DNA from: Cryptomeria japonica
Taxonomy: Eukaryota > Streptophyta > Pinopsida > Cupressales > Cupressaceae
Length of the DNA: 64,000 bases
Reading direction: 5' to 3'
NCBI RefSeq assembly: GCF_030272615.1
Contig: NC_081414.1
Span: forward strand, 911,963,009 to 912,027,008
The notes beneath the pieces are model-generated. The model saw nothing but the letters and a program-made list of their open reading frames with translations. It did no database searches and was not told the DNA's origin. This document shows, piece after piece, positions 22,328-35,281 of the stretch (its first letter is position 1; each line of letters opens with the position of its first letter). The position numbers were made by a program, and so were the translations under genes.

Positions 22328-23969
22328 AGAACCCCTACTTTTTTCCAATCTCTAGGGCACATTAATCTACTAGAATAGCTAGGGCTTCAATAGGGCTAAA
22401 GAACTAAATACCAACTATAGTAGGGGGATGGGGGGAAAGAGTAGGTTGTCACCAACCATAATATCAAGCAAGTTGGTAACCCCTCAACAACTAGAGTTTC
22501 CTTACTCTATCATTTTCTAGCAAGTTGGTCCATAGAAGTTCATGGCATTAGCCATTAACCAATTCCAACATATTCAACAAAGAGAAAAGTGCTAGTTCTT
22601 CTGGGAACAATCCATCAAAACGAATCAACGTGAGCAATCTGCATCGATCAATTCATGCACATGATCAGGTATTACGTGTGCATCATATATATAGGACTCC
22701 AATACCATGAGATTTCCTTTTCTCATTCAAGCTGAGCTCCTAAGAGGGGCTATGCTCTAAGTGTCTCCTTTATTAGGGGTAGTCTCTAGCTCTTAGAAGT
22801 AGATGTTCTTTAGCTCCCTAATCCTAAGAGAGAGATTACTTAAAGCCTTGTATGAAGGCAGATGTTTTCTATTACTCTAAGAATAGATAGTCCAACACTA
22901 TCGTAGAAAGTATAGTGGGGTCATTCCCAACTGTAGTTTCATTTCAATAAGTAGATCGGACTAATCATCAGCAAAACACCCTACTATTTTAAGAGCAAGG
23001 TTTCAAAGGTTAAAATCTTCAAGATCAAAGGTGCTTTTCAAGCTCATTTTAGTCCCCTACTCCTTCATCTTCCTCCCCTCCAAAAAGGTTGAGGAGAAGT
23101 GAGTCAATGAATCAAGTGAATGAAATAACGTGAAACGAGCAGGTGGGACTAAGGGAATCATAAGGAACAAGGACCATTTCCTATGGAGAAATACATAGAA
23201 AACCCAACTGATTATGAGAGCTTCAATGAATTTGAATCCGTCCCAGAATGGATGGACCTAATTCTCATAATCAAGCAATAGATTTTGTCTCGCCCTGTAA
23301 ATAGTCGATTGGTTCAAGCAAGTAAGTGCACTACTATCTCCACCTAAGCCCATTCGGCAAGTAGGTCATTCTAGCGAATCAATAGGTATTTATAGCAAAT
23401 TGGTAGGGTGGGTAGGCAAGATTGATTTCTTAGGTTTTGAAGATGAGAAATCACAATTATAGGGAAAATATGAAAACCACCTGGGTAAAAAGGCTTAATT
23501 CAAACCTGTCTCTTCGAGTTGTTTTTAGAAGCAAGACTAGGTTGTGGGGGGTATAGTTGGCGCAGCGTCAAGCCCCCTACTCTTAGAAATCTTTTATTGC
23601 TCCTAAACCTAAACATAGTTGGTTGGCATTTAGTTAATTTGAAATAAACTTGCCACTAACCAAGAGATGAAACAAACCAAAACCTTTATATCGCTCCCAC
23701 CTTTATCACCCCCACCCACTTAATTAATTAGCATGTTAGAAAAAGGAACTACCACCCTATAGTTGATAGTAGGGGTGCCCCCTCACCAACTCTTAGTGCT
23801 TGCCAATTAGGACTGACACCCCAATGCTTGCTAATTGAAACAACAAAATTACTAACCACCGCTATCGGAACAAACTCCAACTAATTGAGCAATAAACTTA
23901 AGGGCAACAATATAACCCCCAACCCTACTGCCTCACACATATTCCCACCCAAGAACCCTATGATCCCCA
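22328..23969. other. Non-coding stretch, unassigned, split by element F
   Basis: No credible gene or retroelement motif. It appears less AT-rich than its neighbours. Motifs of the form ATAGTAGGGG or its complement CCCTACTAT recur (about 22413, 22977, 23760) and continue on the far side of element F (31700-32580). The two sides are therefore one older unit, split by the insertion at CCCCA. Confidence 0.5.
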
Positions 23970-25515
23970 TGTTGGCATTTGGCATTATAACAGACAAGGA
24001 GAGATTGTTGACATTTCAGTAAGGATATTGAGAAGGTTGTTGATGATTATGGATAAAACTGATTAAGGATGTTTTACTGTCTTAAAATTATTATTTTGTC
24101 ATTGATGTCAAGAAATTGATTTTCTAATTCAGTATGATGTTGCCATATCTTGAGAAGTATGATTTGATGAGTATAAAGAAGTCGGTAAAAGGCACAGAAA
24201 GAATATGATGAATAAGGGGAGGAATAAGTTATTCAATGGGCAACTATTACCGAGTTAGACAATGATGAGATCATGATGTTTAGATTGTTTTGATATCATA
24301 CATATGTTATTGATTGTAAGGATAATACTATACTATGTTACCGAGCAAAGAACCTAGTCGATAAACCCTAAGGAACCTAGTTGGTAAACCCTAAGGTTAT
24401 CGCTATCGGTTAATGAAGGCGGAATGTCTACCGAGTGAAGTTAGTATTTACTGAGTTGCAACCGAGTAATAATAGAATGCATTGAATGAATAAAAACATT
24501 ATTTAATGAAGGAAGCTGATGAGCTGGCTATGATTAAATGATTGGTATGATGTGAATGAAGTTTGTTAAAGAATCTATGGCAAAGGAAAATCGGCAGGAA
24601 GATCTACAGCTCAGATTGAACCGCAATACCCTAGCACAAGTTCCAAGAAATGTATGCGAGTTCCTAGGCGGGGTAAAACGTTTTCAGATCAAAGGATACA
24701 TTGAACCTGGTCAAGTTTGAAGATCGGATGGCTATGATTGATCATGGGAAATGTGATCAAGGAGATTAAGCGGTTAAGCTATTGTTTATAAATAAGGAAC
24801 TGTTGATAAACAATGTATGTGGGCAAGTGTATGCACAAGGATGCTACATAGTGATTACCGAGCACAGAAGCTTGAAGACCTGTTTTGAATAACAGAGTAT
24901 AGAGCCCAGTAGATGGACAAGATTAGTTCTATGTCTATATTATATTGAGCAAATAAGAATCTTCTTTAGCATTTTAGATGTGAAGTTGCAGATAGATTTT
25001 TATTACTGTTATTTTGTAAAGTGACAGAAAATCTCTTAACCGAGTGGACTTAACAGTCTTATTTGTAAAACCCTCTAGCAAGGTGACATTCTGATTGAAT
25101 GTTTGAAATCCTTTAACAAGGTCACTTCTAACAAGGTGAAGATCCTAACAGATCTGAGGGAAATCCCTTAACCGGGTCACATCTAGCAATGTGTTTGTAA
25201 TCTTTAATAGGATTTGCTTTTAACCGAGCATACTTTAGAAGAGTATATTTCTTAGTGGATCCGAAATCCCACAGTGGTTTTTCTCTATTTGGGTTTCCAC
25301 GTTAAATCTGGTGTTATGAGTGTTATGATGTTTATATGCTTTTGAGTTTGCATTGTTAGCAGTTTTGGTTATATTACTAATGTATAGGTTACCGAGGTTG
25401 AAATTGATGTTTTTATGGAAGATTAAGTTTGTATGATTCACCCCCCCCCCCCCCCCCCCCCCTCGCATCTTATTAGTTTGGCATCTGTACTTAACATTAA
25501 GTATCAAAACTATCA
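23970..25515 (+). repeat. Element F 5' LTR
   Basis: Begins TGTTGGCATTTGGC and ends AAAACTATCA. It contains a run of more than 20 C near 25440-25462 and eight copies of ACCGAG. Confidence 0.95.
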
Positions 25516-25517
25516 AT

Positions 25518-25529
25518 TGGTATCAGAGC
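25518..25529 (+). promoter_or_regulatory. Element F primer-binding site (tRNA-iMet)
   Basis: TGGTATCAGAGC, two bases after the 5' LTR. Confidence 0.9.
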
Positions 25530-25580
25530 TTTGGACTCCAGAGGAAAAAGTTTAAAAGTACTTGAGGAAAAGATCCAAAG

Positions 25581-26692
25581 ATGTATAAGAGGGATGCACC
25601 GAAGCTAAACAAGTCAAGTTTCTCTACATGGCAGAAAAGGATGAAGCTGCACCTATTAGGAGTTGGAGAATATGTTGTATATTATCTGGAGAATTATTTC
25701 ATCACACCGAGCATCTATCCATTGACAATGGAAGAGATAAAGGCAAAGCAAGAACATATTCAAGCAATGATTGAAATAACATCTGCATTGACCGATTCAG
25801 AGTTTAATGATCTAGAAGGCTGCAATGATGCAACGGCAATGTGGGACAATCTCATATTTGTGTATGGAGGTGATGAACATGTTTAAAGAGCAAAAGTGGA
25901 TAGTCTAAGAGGACAACTTGAATCTATGAGGATGAATGAAGGTGAGAACATAACCCAGTATAGTACAAGACTAAAGGAGATTGTCAATCAAATCAAAGGA
26001 GCAGGTGGAACCATTGAAGAAAAGGATATAACAAGTAAATTGTTAAGAACCCTTCTACCAGCTTATGCAATCCGAGTCTCTGCAATCAATGAATTGAGAC
26101 TGTACCCAATATGCCAGTTTCTTTAGATGCTACTATTGGTAAGCTACATGCATTTGAGTTGAGTAATTTTGATAACAGTGGGTCATCGGTAAATAAAGTT
26201 GAATCTGCATTTAGTTCTTTTCATCTTGATGAATCTAATGATTACAATGAAAGAAAGTATAAGTACTCTGAAGGAGATCACAGTGGAGCAAGTGAAAGAT
26301 TTCGCAAGAACATGGAGGAATTACACAAACTGTATGAGGAAATCAAAAAGCAAGAAGAGTTTGAAGCACTATTAGCTAGAAGGTTACCGAGAGGCAAAGG
26401 TAAGTATAAAGGAAAACTACCTTTGAAATGTTTCAATTGTGATAAGATAGGACATATGGCTTCTAATTGTCCTGACAAAGATTCTACTGAAAAGAGAGAT
26501 TACCGAGATGACAGACAGAAAGATAATCATTACAGAAAACACCGAGACTTCAGAAGAAGAGATAGAAAGACATGCTTAATAGTCGATGAGAAATCCAATG
26601 ATGATAAATCAGATGAAACTGATACAGAGGAAGTAGTTTATGTGGCTATCAAAGATGGATCAGATGAAGAAAGGTATGAAGAAAAGCCCTAA
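25581..26692 (+). pseudogene. Element F Gag, broken
   Basis: Starts MYKRDAPKLNKSSFSTWQKR, a copia Gag opening. The UBN2-like region runs to 26126 with one in-frame TAA at 25884-25886 and a frame change near 26100. A CCHC zinc knuckle (CFNCDKIGHMASNC) lies near 26429-26470, followed by an Arg/Asp-rich tail. Without the breaks it would be of the usual copia Gag length. Confidence 0.9.
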
Positions 26693-28112
26693 TATCTCAC
26701 ATAAATACTAATGATTCTTGGATCATAGACAGTGGATGTTCACATCACATGACAGGTGATAAACACAAGTTTGTTATGTTAGAAGACTATGATAGAGGCT
26801 ATGTAAGATTTGGTAATGATGCACCATGTCCGGAAAAAGGTAAAGGATCCATTACACTTCTTGACAATGCAAGATGCAATGATGTTTATTGGGTTGAAGG
26901 TTTGAAATATAATTTGTTGAGTGTAGCACAGCTAAACAATACAGGATACCGAAGAGAATTTGAGAAAGGAATTGTCAAAGTTCATGACAAGCATGGAAAA
27001 TTAGCTGCTATCGGGACACAAACTAAAGGTAACACATTTCACCTTGACTCGACTCGGAATAAATGTCTGTAAAGATAGATGATACCCGGTTATGGCATAA
27101 AAGGTTTTGTCATGTAAATTTTGATAATCTAATCAAAATAAGCAAGAAGCATTGAGTAAGAGGTCTACCGAGTTTGGAAAAACTTGAGAATGCTATGTGT
27201 CGAGGATGCCAGATGGGTAAAATGACAAGATCAAGCTTTACAAGTAAGTCTTATGCTTCCAAGGGAATTTTAGATCTTGTGCACACTGATCTTTGTGGTC
27301 CTATGAAAGTTCAAAGTTATTATGGTGATAAATATTTCATATTATTTGTGGATGATTATTGAAGGATGATGTCAATAATGTTTTTAAAAGAAAAATCAGA
27401 AGCTTTTCAAATGTTTAAATGGTACAAGGCAAGAGTTGAAAATGAAACAGGAAGACAACTGAAATGTCTTAGATCAGATAGAGGAGGAGAGTTCACATCT
27501 GATGAGTTCAACTTATTCTGCAATGATCATGGTATAAAAAGACAAGTCTCTGCACCAAGAACTCCACAACAAAATGGAGTTGCTGAAAGAAGAAACAGAT
27601 CTATTGTGGATTGTGCAGAACCCTGATGATTGAAAAGAAAGTGCCACAAACATTTTGGAGAGAAGCAATAAGCACAGTAGTTTACACCCTGAACCGAGTA
27701 CAACTGAAGAAAGGAACTTTGAAGACACCATATGAAATCTGGTATGACAAGAAACCTAATGTAAGTTATTTTAAAATCTTTGGAAGTAGATGCTATGTAC
27801 ACAAAGATGATAGAAATGGCAAGTTTGATCAGAAAAGTGAAGAAGGAACATTTCTTGGTTATTCTTCTAGAAGTAAAGCATTTAAATGTCTGATCAAATC
27901 ATCTAACAAAATAGTAGAAAGTCCAAATGCAAAAATTGATGAATTTACATAAAGAAATGATGAAGGAAATTCCAAGGAACCAGAAGATTATGATGAATTT
28001 GTCTATGTTCAACCAACAAGTCCTACCGAGAAAACTGCAGAAGGAAATGAAGAGAATATCCAATTACAGAGTGATGAAGAAGATCATACAGAACCTACCA
28101 AGCCTGTATTAG
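26693..28112 (+). pseudogene. Element F protease and integrase, broken
   Basis: The protease motif WIIDSGCSHHM precedes 26749 and its DSG is intact. The integrase zinc region is seen as LWHKRFCHVNFDNL near 27090-27150 and CRGCQMGKM near 27200. The catalytic core has LVHTDLCGPM and FVDDY before a TGA at 27360-27362, then SDRGGEF and [15 protein letters not shown] at 27366-27626. A frame change near 27615 leads to TFWREAI and an integrase C-terminal part ending at 27952. A Glu-rich linker follows. Confidence 0.9.
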
Positions 28113-28150
28113 CGAAGTATGTCAAAAGAAATCATGCATCAAATCAAATT

Positions 28151-28924
28151 ATGGGAGATAAGGATGATCCAGTGATGACAAGGAACAAACTGAGACAGAA
28201 CACATGTCTGATATCTGAATTTGAACTGAGAATAGTGAAAGAGGCATTTAACAGTGAAGATTGGATAAATGCTATGACAGAAGAGATTGATCAAATCAAG
28301 AAGAATGACACATGGACTCTGATCCCAAGACCGAAGGACAAAAATGTAATCAGTACAAAGTGGATTTTCATAAACAAGCTGAATGAAAAAGGTGAGGTCA
28401 TTCGAAATAAAGCAAGACTAGTTTGCAAAGGTTATGCTCAAGAAGAAGGAATTGATTATGGTAAAACTTTTGCACCTGTGGCTAGACTTGAAGGAGTAAG
28501 AACATTGTTGGCATATGTTGCTTTCAAATATTTCAAGGTATATCAAATGGATGTCAAATCTGCATTTCTGAATGGTATATTAGAAGAAGAAGTTTTTATT
28601 GAACAACCTGAAGGATTTGTTGAAGACAAGAATAAAGATCAGGTATGTAAATTGAAGAAAGCTTTATATGGTCTGAAACAAGCATCTAGAGCATGGTATG
28701 AAAGATTGCACTCTTATTTAATCAAGATTAGTTTTATAAGGACAAGTGAAAACAGCAATATGTACATGAAGAATGATGAAAATGGAATACTGATCTCAGC
28801 CATATTTGTTGGTGATATTATATTTTGTGGAAATGACTCTCTATGCAAGAACTTTGGAAATGAAATGTGCAAAGAATTTGAGATGTCATTAATCGGTGAG
28901 ATAAAGTATGCAAATGAAAAATGA
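28151..28924 (+). pseudogene. Element F reverse transcriptase
   Basis: A continuous frame carries NDTWTLIPRPKDKNVISTKW, MDVKSAFLNGILEEEVFIEQ and LKKALYGLKQASRAWYERL, the standard copia RT blocks. The catalytic box reads AIFVGDIIF, so the first Asp of YVDD is Gly. A frame change near 28908 separates it from the RNase H part. Confidence 0.92.
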
Positions 28925-29738
28925 GATTTTCATTACTCAAACCAAGTACATAAAGGAAATCTTGAAGAAATTTGGAATGGAGGATTCAAAACCAGTAAGT
29001 ACTCCTATGACTACCAACTGCAAATTATCAAAGAATGATGAATCTGCATCTATTGATGAGACACTTTACCGATCCATGATTGGAAAGTTGCAATATGTTG
29101 TTCATAGCAGGCCAAATACAACACATGCAGTAGGTATAGTTGCAAGGTTCTTTGCAGATCCTAAGGAAACACACATGACAACAATCAAGAGAATTTTTAG
29201 ATACTTGAAAGGCATTGAGGATTATGGCTTAATATATCAGAAAGGAAATGGCTTTGATTTAAAAGTTTATACTGATGCTGATTGGACAGGCAACATTGAT
29301 GACAGGAAAAGCACAAGTGGAGGAGCTCTCTTTTTAGGAGAAAGACTAGTGAGTTGGCTTAGCAAGAAACAAGGATGTGTTTCACAGTCAACAACAGAAG
29401 CTGAATACGTTGCTACAGCATTGAATTGTACCAACATAGCATGGATCAAACAACTGTTGGAATGTATAAATGAGAAAGTTACCGAGCCAGTAACTATATT
29501 CTGTGACAATACTAGTGCCATTAACATTTCAAAGAATCCTGTTATCCACTCTAAGACAAAGCACATCTCTATCAAATATCATTATCTTAGAGAAGAAACT
29601 CAAGAGAAGAAAGTGGTCTTGGAGTATGTTAGCACAAAGGAACAAATAGCAGATATCTTCACTAAGCCACTGCTAAGGGACACTTTTGAGTATCTCAGAA
29701 GTAAGTTAGGGGTCCTACCCCTATCTTCTACTCACTGA
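28908..29738 (+). pseudogene. Element F RT thumb and RNase H
   Basis: Opens in a new frame after the RT (TQTKYIKEILKKFGMED). RNase H motifs YTDADWTGNIDDRKSTSG, STTEAEYVA, FCDNTSAI and TKHISIKYH are present in order, ending with DIFTKPL. All RNase H acidic residues I can identify are kept. Confidence 0.92.
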
Positions 29739-30139
29739 CCGAGTTCGGTGAAAGCATCAATTCGATGACTCTACAGAATATCTTTTAGGAGTTGATGTTG
29801 ATTTACACACTTTAGGATGTTTTCTAAAGGTGTGCAGGAAACAATACAGGGAACAGGAATTGAAGACAAAATGCTCTGACCAAGACCTCTGACCGAGACT
29901 AAATTGACACATAACAACAAGAATTCACTTCTCAGCGGAAGAAATTATGTTTTAGTTCTTTACTTTTTGGCATTGTTGTCAAAGGGGGAGAAGACTGAAG
30001 AAAAGCAAGACAGAAGAAGAGGAGAAGACTAATGTGTGGGGGAGAATTCTGATGACAGGGGGAGAGCATTTCAGCATTTCAAAATCTCACAACAATCCGA
30101 ATCAATTAGGTCAAATCAATTGGTTTTGCCATCAATGCC

Positions 30140-30151
30140 AAAGGGGGAGAT
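30140..30151 (+). promoter_or_regulatory. Element F polypurine tract
   Basis: AAAGGGGGAGAT immediately before the 3' LTR. A similar AAGGGGGAGAAG stretch lies upstream near 29983. Confidence 0.8.
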
Positions 30152-31681
30152 TGTTGGCATTTGGCATTATAATAGACAACGAGAGATTGTTGGCATTTCA
30201 ATAAGGATATTGAGAAGGTTGTTGATGATTATGGATAAAACTAATTCAGGATGTTTTACTGTCTTAATATTATTATTTTATCATTGATGTCAAGAAATTG
30301 ATTTTCTAATTCAGTATGATGTTGCCATATCTTGAGAAGTATGATTTGATGAGTATAAAGAAATCGGTAAAAGACACAGAAAGAATATGATGAATAAGGG
30401 GAGGAATAAGTTATTCAATGGGCAACTATTACCGAGTTAGACAATGATGAGATCATGATGTTTAGATTATTTTGATATCATACATATGTTATTGATTGTA
30501 AGGATAATACTATACTATGTTACCGAGCAAAGAACCTAGTCGGTAAACCTTAAGGTTATCGCTATCGGTTAATGAAGGCAGAATGTTTACTGAGTGAAGT
30601 TTAGTATTTACCGAGTTGCAACCGAGTAATAACAAAATGCATTGAATGAATAAAAGCATTGTTTAATGAAGGAAGTTGATGAGATGGCTATGATTAAATG
30701 ATTGGTATGTCGTGAATGAAGTTTGTTAAAGAATCTATGGCAAAGGAAAATCGGCAGGAAGATTTACAACTCAGATTGAACCGCAATACCCTAGCACAAG
30801 TTCCAAGAAATGTATGCAAGTTCCTAGGCAAGGTAAAATGTTTTCAGATCAAAGGATACATTGAACCTGGTCAAGTTTGAAGATCTGATGGCTATGATTG
30901 ATCATGGGAAATGTGATCAAGGAGATTAAGCGGTTAAGCTATTGTTTATAAATAAGGAACTGTTGATAAACAATGTATGCGGGCAAGTGTATGCACAGGG
31001 ATGCTACATAGTGATTACCGAGCACATAAGCTTGAAGATCTGTTTTGAATAACAGAGTATAGAGCCCAGCAGATGGACAAGATTAGTTCTATGTCTATAT
31101 TGTATTGAGCAAATAAGAATCCGCTTTAGCATTTTAGATGTGAAGTTGCAGATAGATTTTTATTATTGTTATTTTGTAAAGTGACAGAAAATCTCTTAAC
31201 CGAGTGGACTTAACAGTCTTATTTGTAAAACCCTCTAGCAAGGTGACATTCTAATTGAGTGTTTGAAATCCTTTAACAAGGTCACTTCAAACAAGGTGAA
31301 GATCCTAACAGATTTGAGGGAAATCCCTTAACCGGGTCACATCTAGCAATGTGTTTGTAATCTTTAACAGGATTTGCTTTTAACCGAGCATACTCTAGAA
31401 GAGTATATTTCTTAGTGGGTCCGAAATCCCATAGTGGTTTTTCCCTATTTGGGTTTCCACGTTAAATCCGGTGTTATGAGTGTTATGATGTTTATATGCT
31501 TTTGAGTTTGCATGTTTAGCAGTTTTGGTTATATTACTGATGTATAGGTTACCGAGGTTGAATCTGATGTTTTTATGGAAGATTAAGTTTGTATGATTCA
31601 TCCGCCCACCCCCCCCCCCCCCCCCTCCTCTCATCTTATTAGTTTGGCATTTGTACTTAACATTAAGTATCAGAACTATCA
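30152..31681 (+). repeat. Element F 3' LTR
   Basis: Copy of 23970-25515. Its poly-C tract (31602-31627) is interrupted and of different length. Confidence 0.95.
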
Positions 31682-31686
31682 CCCCA

Positions 31687-32829
31687 CCCGGAATTAAAGT
31701 AATCCCTGTATTATAGGGGGACCCCATAGAATAATAGGGGCACTCAATAGTTGTTGTTAATCAATATGTGAGTTCTATAGAATTGTAGAGAATCAATCCC
31801 ATAGAATTGTAGGGTAATTATAGTTGTGAATTGGAGAAACCTGCAATTATAGTTGCTAGAATCACCCATAAAATTTTAGGGGAATAACCTGCCCTATGGG
31901 TGGCCTTGGTTCATAACTATACATGTGCCCTATTATCCTATGGATAAACCTGCACTTGACCCATAGAATAGTAGGGGGCGACGAATAAGCTAGAATCGAG
32001 CTCCTCCCTACTATTTTAAGGGCTCTGTGGAGGTTATAGAATCGAGCAATCCCTTTTGTCCTCCTAAGTTCCCACCCCCCTTTAGAATAGTAGGGGAATT
32101 CCCCTCGCCCCCCACCCCCCTCCTAGTTTTTTTGGGGAATCATATTTCCTATGCAGAGCTTGGCTACTGCTCTCTAGCCAGGACTGACTAGCTTTTCTCA
32201 GATGGTCATTATCCACTTCTGGCTTTGCTTGTTCCCTTGCCACCCATTTTTTCTTTGTTTCCTTTATCCCTATATCTATGTATGGGTATGGACCAACTGC
32301 TTCATCAATTTTTTCTTTGTGCTAGCCCGTGTTGATGGACTGGAGCTACTAGTGCTAGGTCTACTGGATCATCGACTAGATCAACAACTAGGTCATTCAC
32401 TAGATTGGGATTAGAATGAACAGTCTGATACTATTTCAGAGAAGACGTGACTATGTAGCTAAGAATGTTTGATGTCTTATTTTTTAACTATGTCTATTCT
32501 ACTATCTATAGGCACCTAATGGTTAATAGTCGGAAAGATAGCTTAGACCTGACACTACCTATAGATAGTAGGGCAGTGAGCACTCTACAATTCTATGGGG
32601 GAGTACCTATAATGGTTTCCTTTATCCTATGTCCTCACCTTCTAAACCATCCTTTTGCTCAAGGTTAATCAGCATAATGTATAAGCTTCCTCAAGTTCTT
32701 CTCTACTATATACTTCTTCGAAAGGATATTCATCATAAGCAAATGGGTTATCAAAGGCATGAAAGTCTTGTAAAAAGTAATCTAACATTTTTGGAAAGAA
32801 ATGCTAACTATTGCAATGAAATGATCTAA
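31687..32829. other. Continuation of the stretch split by element F
   Basis: Contains repeated variants of CATAGAATAGTAGGGG between 31700 and 32110, in direct and complementary form, then sequence without recognisable coding. Origin unknown. Confidence 0.45.
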
Positions 32830-34457
32830 TGTAAACACACAAAAATGCATAAAACAAGATTTTTTGTATTTTTCTTTTAAATAAAATTATGAAATGAATG
32901 TTTCTAAATCTGAAAATTAGCTCTAAAACTCAAAATAAAAATATGCAAGTGTAAGAAGAGTGGGGTTCACCACAATGTGATGGATGAAAATGGAATCGAG
33001 TAGTGTTAGGACCTAACTCCACTTTCATTGATACATTGGAATACGAAAGCACCTAAAGGAGTGATTCTCTTTGACTAACTCTTGTGAAAGAGAGTCAACG
33101 AATACTTTTAGGGTTTCTATTCCTTTGTTTCTATGAAAGGGAATGTGCAAAATGTGTGAGGATGTGAAACTATGTAAAGAAGATGAATACAAGTGACTAA
33201 AACAACAAAACAACAGACTAATAATCAACAAAACTAAGACAACAAGTATAGATCTGAGAGTAGAATTCTGATGTGCACTTGTGATTAGAAATTGACCCTA
33301 TTGCCCTGGTCTCATAAATAGTGAAGAGCTACCAACTGGAAATCTGAATTTTGAGTCTGTTTGAGCTGCAACAGTGAAATCTAAGCCCAAGCCAAGAGGA
33401 CCAGGGCGTCGAGCGCCTTGGTCTAGGAATAGGGCATTTTTGGGTGCCCTGGTTTCTGAAAATCAGCTCCAAACTGTGGCAGGGGCTCTGTACTAGCTTT
33501 TGGAGGCTTCCCAAAGTCTCTCGGCTCCATCAGACTCGTGTAGTTGCACACAAGAGGAAAGAAAGGGGGTTGTGGATAGGGGTTTGTCTTAGGTCAAGCT
33601 CCGGATTTGGAATTAACCCTAATTGAAATAGAAATTAAACTTTAAATGAAATGGAAAAACTTGCCTTTTGAGGGCAAGGCTTAAATGCTTGAATGTAAAT
33701 TATTATACCTTCAATAGGTGATGCAATGCTCCTAGGATAAGTCCTCCATGTGTTGATGCAATAATATGATAAATCACATAAAATCCATCATGAAATCATA
33801 ACTGAAGCATAAATGGAAGATGCATTGATGTAGTTTGTTGCTCCTTGAATCAAATCTGCTCTTGAAGAAGACAAATTTCTCTTGAATTGGTGATAATTTT
33901 AGCATATGATAAGATTATGAAAATGAGTTGAGAAGGATGCCTTATATAGGGATTTTCATAATAAAAATCACCTTTATGCCAACTTAGAATTGATATATTT
34001 TCACATGAAGTGGGATTTGGATAGAGTAAGACCGCCTTAATGATCTCCCAAAATTCAGAGAAAAAAGTTTGGGACTAGGTAGTATACTACCTAGTACTAC
34101 CTAGTCTTATCAACTTTTTTCTGATTTTCTAGGGATGCGAGATAATGTGATTCTAATGCTAAATCTAGCTCCGTGGATCAATCCAAGATGTGTAGATATG
34201 CGAAATATGCTTTGAGAGTTGAAATTAGGGTAAGATTAAGAGTAAATCAGGATTAAAATAATTAAGGGCACACATAGAATTAAGGGCTAAAATAAGAGTG
34301 TGATGATGTAATAAAGTGGAATAAGACCCATAATATTAATTTTAAAAATAATTTAAATCAATCATATAATGCATAGAGGAAAGGGAAAGGACTAAAATAG
34401 GTGCTAGGAGAGTGAAATTTGACACACTAGTAAAGGTGTACAATTTACGACACTACA
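32830..34457 (-). repeat. Possible old gypsy-type LTR
   Basis: The right end reads AATTTACGACACTACA. In the minus sense it starts TGTAGTGTCGTAAATTG, closely like the start of element B's LTR (TGTAGTGTCCAAAAATTG). The region holds no coding motifs and has an LTR-like pattern of hairpin-forming GGGCGTCGAGCGCC sequence near 33405. I could not find a target duplication or a sure left end. Confidence 0.35.
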
Positions 34458-35276
34458 CATTTAAACAATCTTTTTGATAAATTTCCCTAAAGATTGATCT
34501 TTTAAATGCTATAGATAATGTGTGTGTATCAACTCTTCACATGTGTTTATTCACCCCTATGAATAGTGTATACCTATTATTCAATGCCACAACATTGACG
34601 AGCTGTTTATTTTTCTCTAATCTAGAATTAGTGGCTCTAAGATAATGAGATGTAATAATTTTGGCTAAATAATCACTCTTTTCATTTTGGCTATACTTGG
34701 GCATCTAGCAATAATTTGAATGGGACAATACAAAGAAAATTTGGGAACATCATCAACCTTAAAACTTAATAACTTAATCTATGAATTTCACGCTAGTTTG
34801 GATGTTTTTCTATCATTCATTGAAGAATTATGATATCAAATGAAATAATGTATCTACTAACAAATGTTATCATTTTGTCATTTTTCCAGAATCTATTATA
34901 ATAGGTGATACATGGGTATGTGAAAGGGTTCTATTATAGGATACTTTAAGGCACTTCTTTGTAGGATTAATTATTTCAAACATATCTGAGCTAACTAAAG
35001 TATAAGTTTTTTTAAGTCTTGTCATCTTTAAATTCAATGTCACTAATGGAGGTCATGGCTAGCATTAGGGTGATGAACAACGTGTTCATACTTCCCACTA
35101 GTGAAGCCCTCGTAATTAACAATACTAAGAAATGAACTATTGGCTGACAATTAGCACTAGAGCCTCTACTTTGAGCTTGTTTCGCCACAAACCCATGTGA
35201 GCCATGAAATTTTGGTTTTAATGCTTTGCTCCTACAAGAGTGCCAATAATGCACCATTCTATTGCAAATATTCTTC
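34458..35276. other. AT-rich intergenic stretch
   Basis: No supported gene. A short minus-strand open frame at 35012-35257 has no motif I recognise and no homology signal, and I leave it uncalled. Confidence 0.5.
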
Positions 35277-35281
35277 TAGAC

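Larger units (their letters stand above)
23970..31681 (+). mobile_element. Ty1/copia LTR retrotransposon F, complete but decayed
   Basis: LTRs at 23970-25515 and 30152-31681 flank the body. The target duplication CCCCA is at 23965-23969 and 31682-31686. A perfect tRNA-iMet primer site TGGTATCAGAGC is at 25518-25529 and a purine tract AAAGGGGGAGAT at about 30140-30151. The order Gag, protease, integrase, RT, RNase H is full length. At least six stops or frame changes break it, and the RT box reads FVGD, so it is inactive. The two LTRs align over their whole length with scattered differences, which suggests an insertion older than element G. Confidence 0.95.

Noticed and set aside
35012..35257. 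81-codon minus-strand frame upstream of the solo LTR
   Set aside because: No motif or homology recognised; short frames of this size are expected by chance in 64 kb.
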